Shown piece after piece: positions 1-6,460 of a stretch of 10,201 bases of DNA. The notes beneath the pieces are model-generated. The model had not been told where the DNA came from. It ran no database searches and saw only the letters and a list, made by a program, of their open reading frames with translations. Origin of the DNA: Verrucomicrobiota bacterium (GTDB lineage Bacteria; Verrucomicrobiota; Verrucomicrobiia; Chthoniobacterales; UBA10450); contig QHOJ01000098.1 of NCBI GenBank assembly GCA_003218735.1, forward strand, positions 1 through 10,201, in the 5' to 3' direction. The position numbers and the translations under genes are program-made. Position 1 is the stretch's first letter, and each line of letters starts with the position of its first letter.

Positions 1-97
1 GGGATGGCGAGTGCGGCGAGTCTCAACGTCTTCTACTTTCTAATTTTACATTGCTGATTTTCAAATCGGGTAGCCGTCAACTCGCTTGCTTAGATGA

Positions 98-316
98 CTA
101 ATGGCGCAGCATGCCGGCGAGAAGCGGAGAGATAATTTCGAGGAAGAAGGGCCAGAACGCGTTCAGCATCGCTATGTTGACGAGTTCGAGCAGGTTCACC
201 GCGGCCCCCACCCCAAAGCCGGTGTAAAAGAGTGAGCCGCTGCTACCAGCGTTTTGTAGTTCTGCACAAGAAATCCGAGTGACAAGTGTGATAGAAACGA
301 TAAACGAAACGAAATT
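98..316 (-). pseudogene. Small hydrophobic ORF, out of frame with its likely ATG
   Basis: Downstream of the PafA/Dop-like gene, the minus strand has a 72-codon open frame ending in TAG. Its translation is coherent: a hydrophobic start (NFVSFIVSITLVTRIS), a plausible signal-peptidase site after SCA, then hydrophobic stretches (LFYTGFGVGAAVNLL and FWPFFLEIISPLLAGML). It has no ATG, GTG or TTG at its beginning. An ATG at 320-318 sits immediately before it but one base out of phase, and removing one A from the AAA after that ATG would give a start MNFVSF... in frame. In its present frame that ATG yields only 25 codons. I do not recognise a family. It may be a small secreted or membrane protein with a frameshift or sequencing error, or a chance open frame. 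Confidence 0.3.
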
Positions 317-325
317 TCATTATTT

Positions 326-1759
326 TTATGTTTCGGGCAGGTTGCCTGTAAGCCGTGGTCTAACCAGAAATTGTTCGACTTCCTGGTTGTAGGTCTGGAA
401 TGGGTCACCCATGACAAGAAAATCACGGCTGTCGCAAGCAATCGAATCCCAATTGATCACATATGGGATCCCGCCACTGCGGGACTGAAAGAAAGCTACT
501 GCGCGACCGCGACCCGATGCGCGTGTATTGGCAGGCGGGCTGTGCGTCGCACAGGGCCGCCGGATATTGTTGTTCCACTCCGCAATCCGCTTACCCGGCG
601 TGACGCTGTAGAAGAGCCCATGATTAGGATCTATGTTGTGATATTCGAGGTCGATGCTTTGTAGCCACGCGTCGTCCCAGCTGAGTCCTTCGGCTTCGAT
701 GAAGGTCTCTAGCAGCCATTTTTTTGTAATCCAATCGACCCCGCCAATCAGTGACTGACGATTTTGCTCGAGCGCCTCAAGAACAAAGCTCCAGTTTTCC
801 AGCAGCCAGTTAGTTTCCGCGCTGCTATTTCGCAAATGTTTTTGCGCCAGTTGGTGGAATTCCCATTGGACGTCGAGCGCGCCAATCGTCTTGCCATTTT
901 CAAGATTGATAATCCATCGTTGAGTGGGGTCGCGCGAAATGTCACGGGTGCTTTGCACGGCATCGGCCAGGACCAGATCCCCCGGCAAACAGCCTTTCTC
1001 GAGCAGCGATAAAATGCATGCTGTCGTGCCGATTTTCAGCGCGGTGGCAAAGGGGCTCATGTTCGAATCGCCAATGAGCAAATGAAGCCGCCGATATTTC
1101 CGGTAATCCGCCAGCGGCTCATCGCGTGCGTTAATGATGGCGCGATTGAATTGCACCCACTGATAGATGTCGTTGACGATGTGATCGGCACGCTGACTGA
1201 GCTGAAAATTAATCTGCGCCTCTGGTTGTGGCGGCTCAAAATCGAACGCGAGCGGGTTTGATTGACCGACACGGCCAGCGCCCGTGAAAATTTGTCTGGT
1301 CGCCAGGAAAGTGAGGAGCGTACCGAGGATCGGAGGCGTGAATTGCGCCTCGCGTTTCATCAAATAATTCTCGTGGCAACCAAACGTAGCGCCAGTGTGA
1401 TGATCGACATTGTTTTTAATGAACGACACGCGATCCTCCGCGCCGAGGGCTACGAGCGACGATTGGAGCAGGTCATCACCTGCTAATTCGTAGGCAACAA
1501 GGTCGTGCAGATGCAAACACTCCGGCGACGCATATTCAATGTGTCCCATATCGAGATAGAGACGTCCGCCGTTAAGAAGAAACCCGCCGTTACCCGGCGG
1601 TTCTTCGTAATCTCTATAATGGAGATCAATCGTGCCCGCGTTGGCTTTACGAAAAAGGTAGTTCTTTACCTTCGCCGGCCACACATCGGAATTGAGATGC
1701 GGCTCCTCTTTGCGAAGCAGACAGCCGTATTCCGTTTCTATTCCAACGACTCGATCCAT
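326..1759 (-). CDS. PafA/Dop-family Pup (UBact) ligase or deamidase-like protein
   Basis: The 477-residue protein belongs to the carboxylate-amine ligase family of PafA (which joins Pup to substrate lysines) and Dop (which deamidates or removes Pup). Visible family signatures are GIETEYG (6-12, ATP/Mg glutamates), NGGRLYLDMGHIEYASPE (63-80, with the expected catalytic Asp at 70), IKNNVD (114-119), GCHENYLM (127-134), QLSQRADHI (186-194), INARDEP (209-215), RRLHLLIGDSN (223-233), a C-terminal NTRASGRGRA (411-420) and INWDSI (435-440). Assignment within the family is mixed. GIETEYG, the VKNYLFRK segment (31-38), the short spacing to the catalytic motif and the GDPFQTYNQEVEQFL end recall PafA; TGAGRVG and the NTRA...WDS block recall Dop. 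The usual long Dop loop before the catalytic Asp is reduced to about ten residues here. The ATG at 1759 directly precedes the conserved motif, without a clear Shine-Dalgarno. No Pup/UBact or prcBA follows within the window. Confidence 0.9.
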   Translation of the reverse strand: MDRVVGIETEYGCLLRKEEPHLNSDVWPAKVKNYLFRKANAGTIDLHYRDYEEPPGNGGFLLNGGRLYLDMGHIEYASPECLHLHDLVAYELAGDDLLQSSLVALGAEDRVSFIKNNVDHHTGATFGCHENYLMKREAQFTPPILGTLLTFLATRQIFTGAGRVGQSNPLAFDFEPPQPEAQINFQLSQRADHIVNDIYQWVQFNRAIINARDEPLADYRKYRRLHLLIGDSNMSPFATALKIGTTACILSLLEKGCLPGDLVLADAVQSTRDISRDPTQRWIINLENGKTIGALDVQWEFHQLAQKHLRNSSAETNWLLENWSFVLEALEQNRQSLIGGVDWITKKWLLETFIEAEGLSWDDAWLQSIDLEYHNIDPNHGLFYSVTPGKRIAEWNNNIRRPCATHSPPANTRASGRGRAVAFFQSRSGGIPYVINWDSIACDSRDFLVMGDPFQTYNQEVEQFLVRPRLTGNLPET

Positions 1760-1794
1760 TGCATTAATTAGCGATTGAAATCATTTAATCACTG

Positions 1795-1816
1795 AATCTC
1801 TAAATCTCTAAATCTA
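1795..1816. repeat. Short tandem octamer (AATCTCTA, about 2.7 copies)
   Basis: Two exact copies of AATCTCTA are followed by a partial third (AATCTA) in the 104-bp divergent spacer between the PafA/Dop-like gene and the DUF5069 gene. It could be slippage-prone or simply low-complexity sequence. I see no clear promoter hexamers in this spacer that I would defend. Confidence 0.6.
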
Positions 1817-1863
1817 TTTCACTGCCTTGAAAGCAATCAGGAGCGGCCGAAACTGATTTACAC

Positions 1864-2280
1864 ATGAAAGAACCGGTTCTTCGCAGTCCCTCAGGCAAGG
1901 TCGGCGGGATCGTGCACTTCGGCCGAATGCTCGACAAAATCCGTGCGCATGGCAGAGGCGAATTGCCGGCCGAGTATCAGCCCAATCTTGGCAAAGGCTT
2001 CGACAGTCGATGCGCTAGCCTCCTGGGCGTTGATTACAACCGGTTAGTCGAACGTGTGAAACAGGGCGGCACGGATGAAGAAATCCTGCAGTGGTGCTTC
2101 AACGCCGGCCGCAAGCCCTCTGAAGAAGAGATTTACGTTTGGAACGAATTCATGCGGAAGTTTGGCTGGAACGACAAAGGCTCCGAAATTCTCAAACGCC
2201 GCAAAGAGGAAGCCGGTATGTCTGACCGAACAGATATTGAAACGATGTTCGGCTTCATCGATGCCGACGAAGGACGCTGA
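1864..2280 (+). CDS. DUF5069 domain-containing protein
   Basis: This 138-residue soluble protein is of unknown function. The N-terminal pattern RSPSGKVGGIVHFGRMLDKI (8-27), then LPAEYQPNLGKGFDSRC, LLGVDYNRL, and GGTDEEILQWCFNAGR (68-83) match my recollection of the DUF5069 family, seen mainly in Verrucomicrobiota and Planctomycetota. No signal peptide or membrane segment is visible, so it is probably cytoplasmic. The length is normal for the family and both ends look intact. The ATG start is supported by the family motif beginning almost at once; no Shine-Dalgarno lies at proper spacing. It is divergent from the PafA/Dop-like gene and convergent with the pterin dehydratase gene, 45 bp away, so it is probably monocistronic. 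Confidence 0.85.
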   Translation: MKEPVLRSPSGKVGGIVHFGRMLDKIRAHGRGELPAEYQPNLGKGFDSRCASLLGVDYNRLVERVKQGGTDEEILQWCFNAGRKPSEEEIYVWNEFMRKFGWNDKGSEILKRRKEEAGMSDRTDIETMFGFIDADEGR

Positions 2281-2325
2281 GTGACGGCCGCGTTCAACGC
2301 TCGCGTCTACAACTACTCACTTTCC

Positions 2326-2610
2326 CTATTCAGACAAGGTATCGATTCGTTCCGCCAGACCGAAATCGAGCTCGGTCAAACCGCCTTTGCTGTGGGTGGA
2401 GAGAACCAGGCGCACCTTATTGTAACGGATGTCGATATCAGGGTGGTGCTCTTCATCTTCGGCCACTTCGGCCACTGCATTCACAAAATCGATCGCGTCG
2501 GCGAAATCATCAAACTCAAAAGTGCGCTCGATGTGCTTCTTCTCCAGTTCCCATTCGGGGATTTTTTTGAGACGGGTTTTCAGCTCGTCCGCTTTCATCA
2601 GATCAGCCAT
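2326..2610 (-). CDS. phhB: Pterin-4a-carbinolamine dehydratase (PCD/DCoH)
   Basis: This 94-residue enzyme dehydrates 4a-hydroxytetrahydropterin, the step that recycles the cofactor after aromatic amino-acid hydroxylation. The family signature is intact: EDEEHHPDIDIRYNKVRLVL (51-70) with the active-site His-His-Pro (55-57), then STHSKGGLTELDFGLAERID (71-90) with the third conserved His at 73. I chose the ATG at 2610 because it gives the family's usual length of about 95 residues. The frame continues upstream to a TTG at 2661, which would add 17 residues with no family resemblance. No good Shine-Dalgarno marks either start. It follows the glycosyltransferase gene on the same strand after 78 bp, so cotranscription is possible. 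No aromatic hydroxylase is in the window, so the physiological partner is unknown; the symbol is by analogy to the Pseudomonas gene. Confidence 0.9.
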   Translation of the reverse strand: MADLMKADELKTRLKKIPEWELEKKHIERTFEFDDFADAIDFVNAVAEVAEDEEHHPDIDIRYNKVRLVLSTHSKGGLTELDFGLAERIDTLSE

Positions 2611-2688
2611 AACGAGGGAACGAGTAACATTCCAAAACTGTTTTGCAACGTGGAATCGCAAACCATATTTTCGCTTCCGGCAGCGGCT

Positions 2689-3912
2689 CTAAAATTCCAG
2701 AATTTTTCGCAAATTCTTCGCCGAATCGAACACTTCCACTGCGGACTCTCTCGCGCGCTTTGACCAATATGGCCAGTTGCCGAGCACCTTCTTCACGGCA
2801 TCGACAGCCTGATCGATTCCATCGACGAACTCAAACCCGCTCTCGTGCGGCAAATACTTCCCAGCGCCGGTGTCTTCTGTGATGACCGGCCGGCCAAGCG
2901 CGAGAAACGCAACCGCACGATCACTCAGCCAGCCTGTCCGCCACAGGACATCGACGCCTTTAATAGCGGTGAATTCGCCGAGCGCGCCAGCCATATATCG
3001 GCGATAAACACCGGGTGTGCGCGCAACGCGGTGTGGTTCGACAATCTGCCAGCCATGATTCGCCAGTCTGGCGCGCTCCGGATCATCCGGTTTAATGTTC
3101 ATGGCCAATTCGAAATTGGCTTCTGGAATTCGCTTGGGCAAATCAAGATAGGATTCAAACGCGAATTTTTTGGAAAGATCAGGAAATGTGCCGTTAACTT
3201 CCACAGCCCCACCCCAATACCACTGTCCAACTGTCGTGAATTTGGACACCACAGAACGGGAGCACCGCTGAAAAAAGTGCGTGTCCGCCAGGGGATAAAA
3301 TGTCTTCCACTGTAGCCGCCGCTCTGTGGGCGGCGTCATACCCTCCAGACGAACGCATTCAGATGACTGCGCTTCGCATAGCGAAGCGGCTACAGCTGTT
3401 GACTTCGGTAACCGGCAATCGCGGCCGTGAACGTTAAGACCGATCGTCCAGAATTCGTGGTGATGCGACTGACCCATCTCCATCCTGGTCATCCAATAAA
3501 AAATTTCGCTCGGGTCGAGATCGCAAAAGAGTCGGCGCTCAAATTGAAGAAGAAACGGCGGATGAATCGAATAACTGAGATTGAGCAGCGTGTTGGGGCC
3601 GGCCAGTCGTTCGAGCAGAGCTCGCTTCGACATGCCGATGCACTGCATTGTGTTGAGATCGTGCGTGTCGGATGCGGGCTTTTGGTAGAGCAGGCAATAA
3701 CGATTTGCGAGCCCATGCTCGCGCAGTCGTCGCTGGAAATTTTGAATCCGATGTCGATCTTCGATTACATTTGCGGTCGATGGTAGAAGCTCGAGCCAGA
3801 TCGCGTCCAATTTCAACCTGCGCAGGCCAAGCATCCATTGCAGCGGAACAGAGAGAACGCCGCCGCCTTCGCGATATTTTGCCGCAAACCCGCAACCAAG
3901 AAAAATCGTCAC
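2689..3912 (-). CDS. Putative glycosyltransferase with a repeat-derived internal insertion
   Basis: This 407-residue protein has a two-lobed layout. The N-terminal half begins MTIFLGCGFAAKYREGGGVL, a hydrophobic strand followed by a glycine-rich loop. The C-terminal half resembles the GT-B nucleotide-sugar lobe of GT4/CgeB-like proteins: GVYRRYMAGALGEFTAIKG (301-319), the WLSDRAVAFLALGRPVITED block (328-347), TGAGKYLP (348-355) and a final helix ending in KNLRKILEF. No signal peptide is seen, so it should act in the cytoplasm; donor and acceptor cannot be deduced. Residues about 173-201 are encoded by an 86-bp palindromic repeat, described separately, which interrupts a segment I would expect to run from RDCRLPK to WKTFYPL. 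The GTG start at 3912 is preceded by an out-of-frame ATG (3929) opening a six-codon frame whose TGA overlaps the GTG. It lies 52 bp after the amidase gene on the same strand. Confidence 0.65.
   Translation of the reverse strand: MTIFLGCGFAAKYREGGGVLSVPLQWMLGLRRLKLDAIWLELLPSTANVIEDRHRIQNFQRRLREHGLANRYCLLYQKPASDTHDLNTMQCIGMSKRALLERLAGPNTLLNLSYSIHPPFLLQFERRLFCDLDPSEIFYWMTRMEMGQSHHHEFWTIGLNVHGRDCRLPKSTAVAASLCEAQSSECVRLEGMTPPTERRLQWKTFYPLADTHFFQRCSRSVVSKFTTVGQWYWGGAVEVNGTFPDLSKKFAFESYLDLPKRIPEANFELAMNIKPDDPERARLANHGWQIVEPHRVARTPGVYRRYMAGALGEFTAIKGVDVLWRTGWLSDRAVAFLALGRPVITEDTGAGKYLPHESGFEFVDGIDQAVDAVKKVLGNWPYWSKRARESAVEVFDSAKNLRKILEF
3310..3395. repeat. 86-bp palindromic repeat element inserted in a coding sequence
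   Basis: The ends form a 10-bp perfect inverted repeat, CTGTAGCCGC (3310-3319) and GCGGCTACAG (3386-3395). Inside are two further hairpins: GCCGCC (3315-3320) with GGCGGC (3329-3334), and CGCTTCGC-ATA-GCGAAGCG (3370-3388). This nested structure resembles REP/MITE-like short elements scattered in Verrucomicrobiota genomes. It is translated in frame within the glycosyltransferase gene as residues about 173-201. There is no second copy in this window, so mobility is inferred from structure only. Confidence 0.75.
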
Positions 3913-3964
3913 GCGAGCAGAATCGTCATTCTACTCGCGTGCTCAAGCACGAAGCTTGACCATC

Positions 3965-5620
3965 TTAGAAGATCCGTCCGTGTGGCAGGTGTGCTTTGCC
4001 TTGCGGCTGATGACCGGTGCAAAATCCGCCGTTCGGGATCGGCTCGATGGCGCCGAGCAACTGCGGCTGCTGTCGCGCGTTGAGCGCTTTCTCCAGATCG
4101 TAGGCCATGGCGATCAACTGCGCCTCGCGGAAGGCCGTGCTGTACATTAACATGCCGGCCGGTCTGCCCGAGGACCGAATCCCGACTGGCATCGAGAAGT
4201 TCGGATACCCTGCCACTGCCGGTCCTGTTGAGTTCGTGAGATGCGGCGCGACAATGGCATCGAGGTTCTGGGCTTGCAGTGCATTATCAATTCCAGCGCG
4301 GGCTAAAGTCTGCGCATTGGTTCGCGCCGCGATATAATTGGGATCGTTGGGATAACCGACAAACTGCTCCGACAACAAGAACACGTCCTGATCGTAGTAA
4401 ACCAGCTCTTGCGGACAATGTGCATTGTTGAATGCGATGAGATCGGCCAGCGTTCGCATATTCGTGTGCGTTAGCGTGGCCAGATAGTCTGCGATCTGCG
4501 CCCGGAATTCGTAGAGCAATGCCGTAAATTCATCCCCATTATAGGCAAATACATCGCCGGTGTCGGTATCGACAATCGTCGCGCCAAGACTTGCCATCAC
4601 ATCGAGCGCGTGGTTCGCAAAGATCACTGTCTCTTCGTCGCCCGGAATTCCGCTGCCGTAATAGCTGTAGTCGAAGTAGGGCACATCTCGGCCAATTCTT
4701 TTGCCATTCAGCGCACCGCGCTGAAGGAGAGGCGTGTAATCGCTTTGGGGCGATTGCATGATGCCGAGCAGAATCGCCACATCGGTCACGCTACGCGCCA
4801 TCGGCCCAGCCGTGTCCTGCTGATGACTAATCGGAACGATTCCGTCCTGCGAAATCAAGCCGAGCGTCGGTTTCAAACCAAAAATGTTTTCCACCGCTGA
4901 AGGGCCCGTGATGGAACCGTCCGTTTCGGTGCCGACCGCCGCCGCGCACAAGTTTGCCGCAGCACCCGCGCCCGAGCCGGAGCTTGAGCCCCATGACGTG
5001 TAACTCAAGTCATAGGCGTTGTTCGTACTCCCACCCCGTGCGCTCCAACCGACGGCGAGAGGATAGGTCTCAGCTTCATCATCCCGGAAGTTTGCCCATT
5101 CCCCGAGATTGGCTTTGCCGAGAATGATTGCGCCAGCTGCGCGCAGCTGCTGAATGATGGGAGCATCCGCGGGCACCTGGCTGCCGAAAATCGCGAGCGA
5201 CCCAGCCGTCGTCTGCAGGTTGTCCTTCGTGGCGATGTTGTCTTTCACCAGAAGCGGAATGCCATGCAGAGGACCACGCACATTTCCAGAGCGACGCTCG
5301 TTATCAAGAGCAGTAGCAATCGCAACCGCATTGGGATTTACTTCAATCACAGCATGCAACGTTGGATTCAGCGACTGGATCCGTTTGATGTAGCCCATCG
5401 TCAGGCCCGCGCTCGTCAGCGCGCCAGAAGCCATCGCGGCTTGCAGCTGAGGAATTGTCGCTTCAATGAAGTCGAAACCCGCCGCCGATGCAGTTGGCTT
5501 TAATAGGGACGCCAGTCCGCCAGTTAACAGCGCTGCGCTGCCGCCAGCAGCAGCGCCGATAAACTTTCGACGCGTTATGCCGTGGTCCAGATCAGGACAG
5601 TCAGAGTCTTGTTTGTACAT
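3965..5620 (-). CDS. Tat-exported amidase-signature hydrolase, peptide-amidase-like
   Basis: This 551-residue protein of the amidase-signature family hydrolyses an amide bond through a Ser-cisSer-Lys triad. The triad is visible as Lys126 (in LLVKDNIAT), Ser212 (first Ser of WGSSSGSGAG) and Ser236 (GTETDGS, 230-236); the 24-residue spacing between the serines equals that of known members. The run GLKPTLGLISQDGIVPIS (248-265) and QQDTAGPMARS closely resembles Stenotrophomonas peptide amidase, which removes C-terminal amides, so I favour that type over GatA; the true substrate is unknown. The N-terminus is a twin-arginine signal: TRRKFIGAAAGG (16-27), a hydrophobic stretch, and a likely cleavage near ASA (44-46), giving an extracytoplasmic enzyme. 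The ATG has a good GGAG Shine-Dalgarno six bases upstream (5627-5630), the clearest in the window. It heads a minus-strand run with the glycosyltransferase and pterin dehydratase genes. Confidence 0.9.
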   Translation of the reverse strand: MYKQDSDCPDLDHGITRRKFIGAAAGGSAALLTGGLASLLKPTASAAGFDFIEATIPQLQAAMASGALTSAGLTMGYIKRIQSLNPTLHAVIEVNPNAVAIATALDNERRSGNVRGPLHGIPLLVKDNIATKDNLQTTAGSLAIFGSQVPADAPIIQQLRAAGAIILGKANLGEWANFRDDEAETYPLAVGWSARGGSTNNAYDLSYTSWGSSSGSGAGAAANLCAAAVGTETDGSITGPSAVENIFGLKPTLGLISQDGIVPISHQQDTAGPMARSVTDVAILLGIMQSPQSDYTPLLQRGALNGKRIGRDVPYFDYSYYGSGIPGDEETVIFANHALDVMASLGATIVDTDTGDVFAYNGDEFTALLYEFRAQIADYLATLTHTNMRTLADLIAFNNAHCPQELVYYDQDVFLLSEQFVGYPNDPNYIAARTNAQTLARAGIDNALQAQNLDAIVAPHLTNSTGPAVAGYPNFSMPVGIRSSGRPAGMLMYSTAFREAQLIAMAYDLEKALNARQQPQLLGAIEPIPNGGFCTGHQPQGKAHLPHGRIF

Positions 5621-5781
5621 ATTATTCTCCAGTTGCGCTGTTCTGCGAGTGAACAGACGTGAGCTTATTATTGAGCGACCTGTGTCGGGAGAACCCCGGT
5701 TCGGTCGGTTCCGATTGTAGGGTGGGTCGTATTCGCGACGTGAACTCCATAGCCCCGCCTACGTAATCGATTCTGAACTCG

Positions 5782-5855
5782 GCGCCCGTAGCTCAACTGG
5801 ATAGAGCATCTGACTACGGATCAGAAGGTTTGAGGTTCGAATCCCCACGGGCGCG
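5782..5855 (+). tRNA. tRNA-Arg (anticodon ACG)
   Basis: The cloverleaf is complete: a 7-bp acceptor stem GCGCCCG/CGGGCGC, a D stem GCTC/GAGC with GG in the loop, an anticodon stem TCTGA/TCAGA enclosing CTACGGA (anticodon ACG at 5816-5818), and a T arm TGAGG-TTCGAAT-CCCCA. The discriminator is G5855 and CCA is not encoded. A34 would be edited to inosine by TadA, allowing CGU, CGC and CGA to be read. The T stem has one A-C mismatch (5833 with 5845). Its 3' part from position 5800 is repeated at 8066-8131, see that entry. Confidence 0.95.
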
Positions 5856-5865
5856 CTCTGCTTTC
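5800..5865 (+). repeat. Direct repeat copy 1 (attachment-site-like), 3' part of tRNA-Arg
   Basis: From the D loop of the tRNA through its 3' end and about 10 bases beyond, the sequence matches 8066-8131 in the same orientation at 60 of 66 positions by my count. A repeat that covers the 3' part of a tRNA gene and leaves one copy intact is the classic product of tyrosine-integrase insertion into a tRNA (attL/attR). Assigning it as an attachment site is an inference, since no integrase lies between the copies. Confidence 0.7.
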
Positions 5866-5956
5866 GCTTCACCAGCCGCTACGTGCGTTGATCGGTGCCC
5901 ATCTTGAGGGCGAAAGACGTAATGAAAATCTCAGCACAGGCGGTTTGAACACTGGA

Positions 5957-6460
5957 TCAACCAAGACCCATTGTGGCGAGAAGCTGCCGATCGATCACGC
6001 CGTACGCAGGCATATTGCGGTCGCGTTCGTAAGCGCGAATTGCTCGTCGCGTTTGAGGTCCCATGATCCCATCGATGGCACCATGATAGTACCCAGCGCG
6101 AGCAAGTCGCCGCTGCACCTCCACAACTGTGTTCCCATAGTCATATCCGTAACCGTTATAACCGTAAGCGTACGGGTAGTATCCATAATAAGGATACGGA
6201 TAGAAGAATGGAAAACCGAACGTGTCGAAAAAGACGAACGTCCGATTGTGGAAACGGCGGAAGCGATCATCACGATCATTGTCGCCATCGTTAAAGAACC
6301 GATGCGTGCCCGTCATAGTCCTTGGCGCAAAACGTGATGCTGGCCGCGTCATCGCGGGTCGCGTCATCATTGGTGAGGAATGCATGGCCGCAGACGCAGG
6401 ACTTCCACTCAAGCTCAGCGCTGCGGTGCCGATTAAGAAAAGCATGCGTTTTGTTTTCAT
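5957..6460 (-). CDS. Secreted peptidoglycan-binding-domain protein with Tyr/Gly-rich linker
   Basis: This 167-residue protein has three parts. Residues 1-24 are a Sec signal peptide (MKTKRMLFLIGTAALSLSGS, cleavage likely after PASA). Residues 25-110 are low-complexity: a Met/Pro/Arg stretch, an Asp/Arg-rich patch (NDGDNDRDDRFRR), then aromatic repeats rich in Tyr, Gly, Phe and Pro (FYPYPYYGYYPYAYGYNGYG). Residues 112-165 form a PG_binding_1 domain (VVEVQRRLARAGYYHGAIDG, then IMGPQTRRAIRAYERD), a fold that binds cell-wall peptidoglycan. No catalytic domain is present, so it is probably a structural or anchoring envelope protein in the periplasm. The ATG at 6460 is chosen because the signal peptide begins there; an AAGG lies upstream but too far to be a convincing ribosome site. 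The gene lies inside the segment bracketed by the tRNA-derived repeats, divergent from the metallophosphoesterase. Confidence 0.85.
   Translation of the reverse strand: MKTKRMLFLIGTAALSLSGSPASAAMHSSPMMTRPAMTRPASRFAPRTMTGTHRFFNDGDNDRDDRFRRFHNRTFVFFDTFGFPFFYPYPYYGYYPYAYGYNGYGYDYGNTVVEVQRRLARAGYYHGAIDGIMGPQTRRAIRAYERDRNMPAYGVIDRQLLATMGLG

Noticed and set aside
1..26. A TTG-initiated gene start on the minus strand (L-R-L-A-A-L-A-I) running off the left edge
   Set aside because: Only eight codons are visible, with no strong ribosome site; too little to call.
1..325. A Pup/UBact modifier gene downstream of the PafA/Dop-like gene
   Set aside because: I looked in all frames for a 50-70 residue polar protein ending in Gly-Gln or Gly-Glu and found none; the only coherent frame is hydrophobic.
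2281..2763. Plus-strand open frame of 160 codons starting right after the DUF5069 gene
   Set aside because: It is antisense to the pterin dehydratase gene, which has all its family motifs, and its translation resembles no family.
2845..3315. Plus-strand open frame of 156 codons
   Set aside because: It lies opposite the glycosyltransferase gene, whose frame gives a coherent fold pattern; the antisense translation does not.
5888..6337. Plus-strand open frame of 149 codons just after the tRNA
   Set aside because: It is the complement of the peptidoglycan-binding gene; the minus-strand frame has a signal peptide and a recognisable domain.
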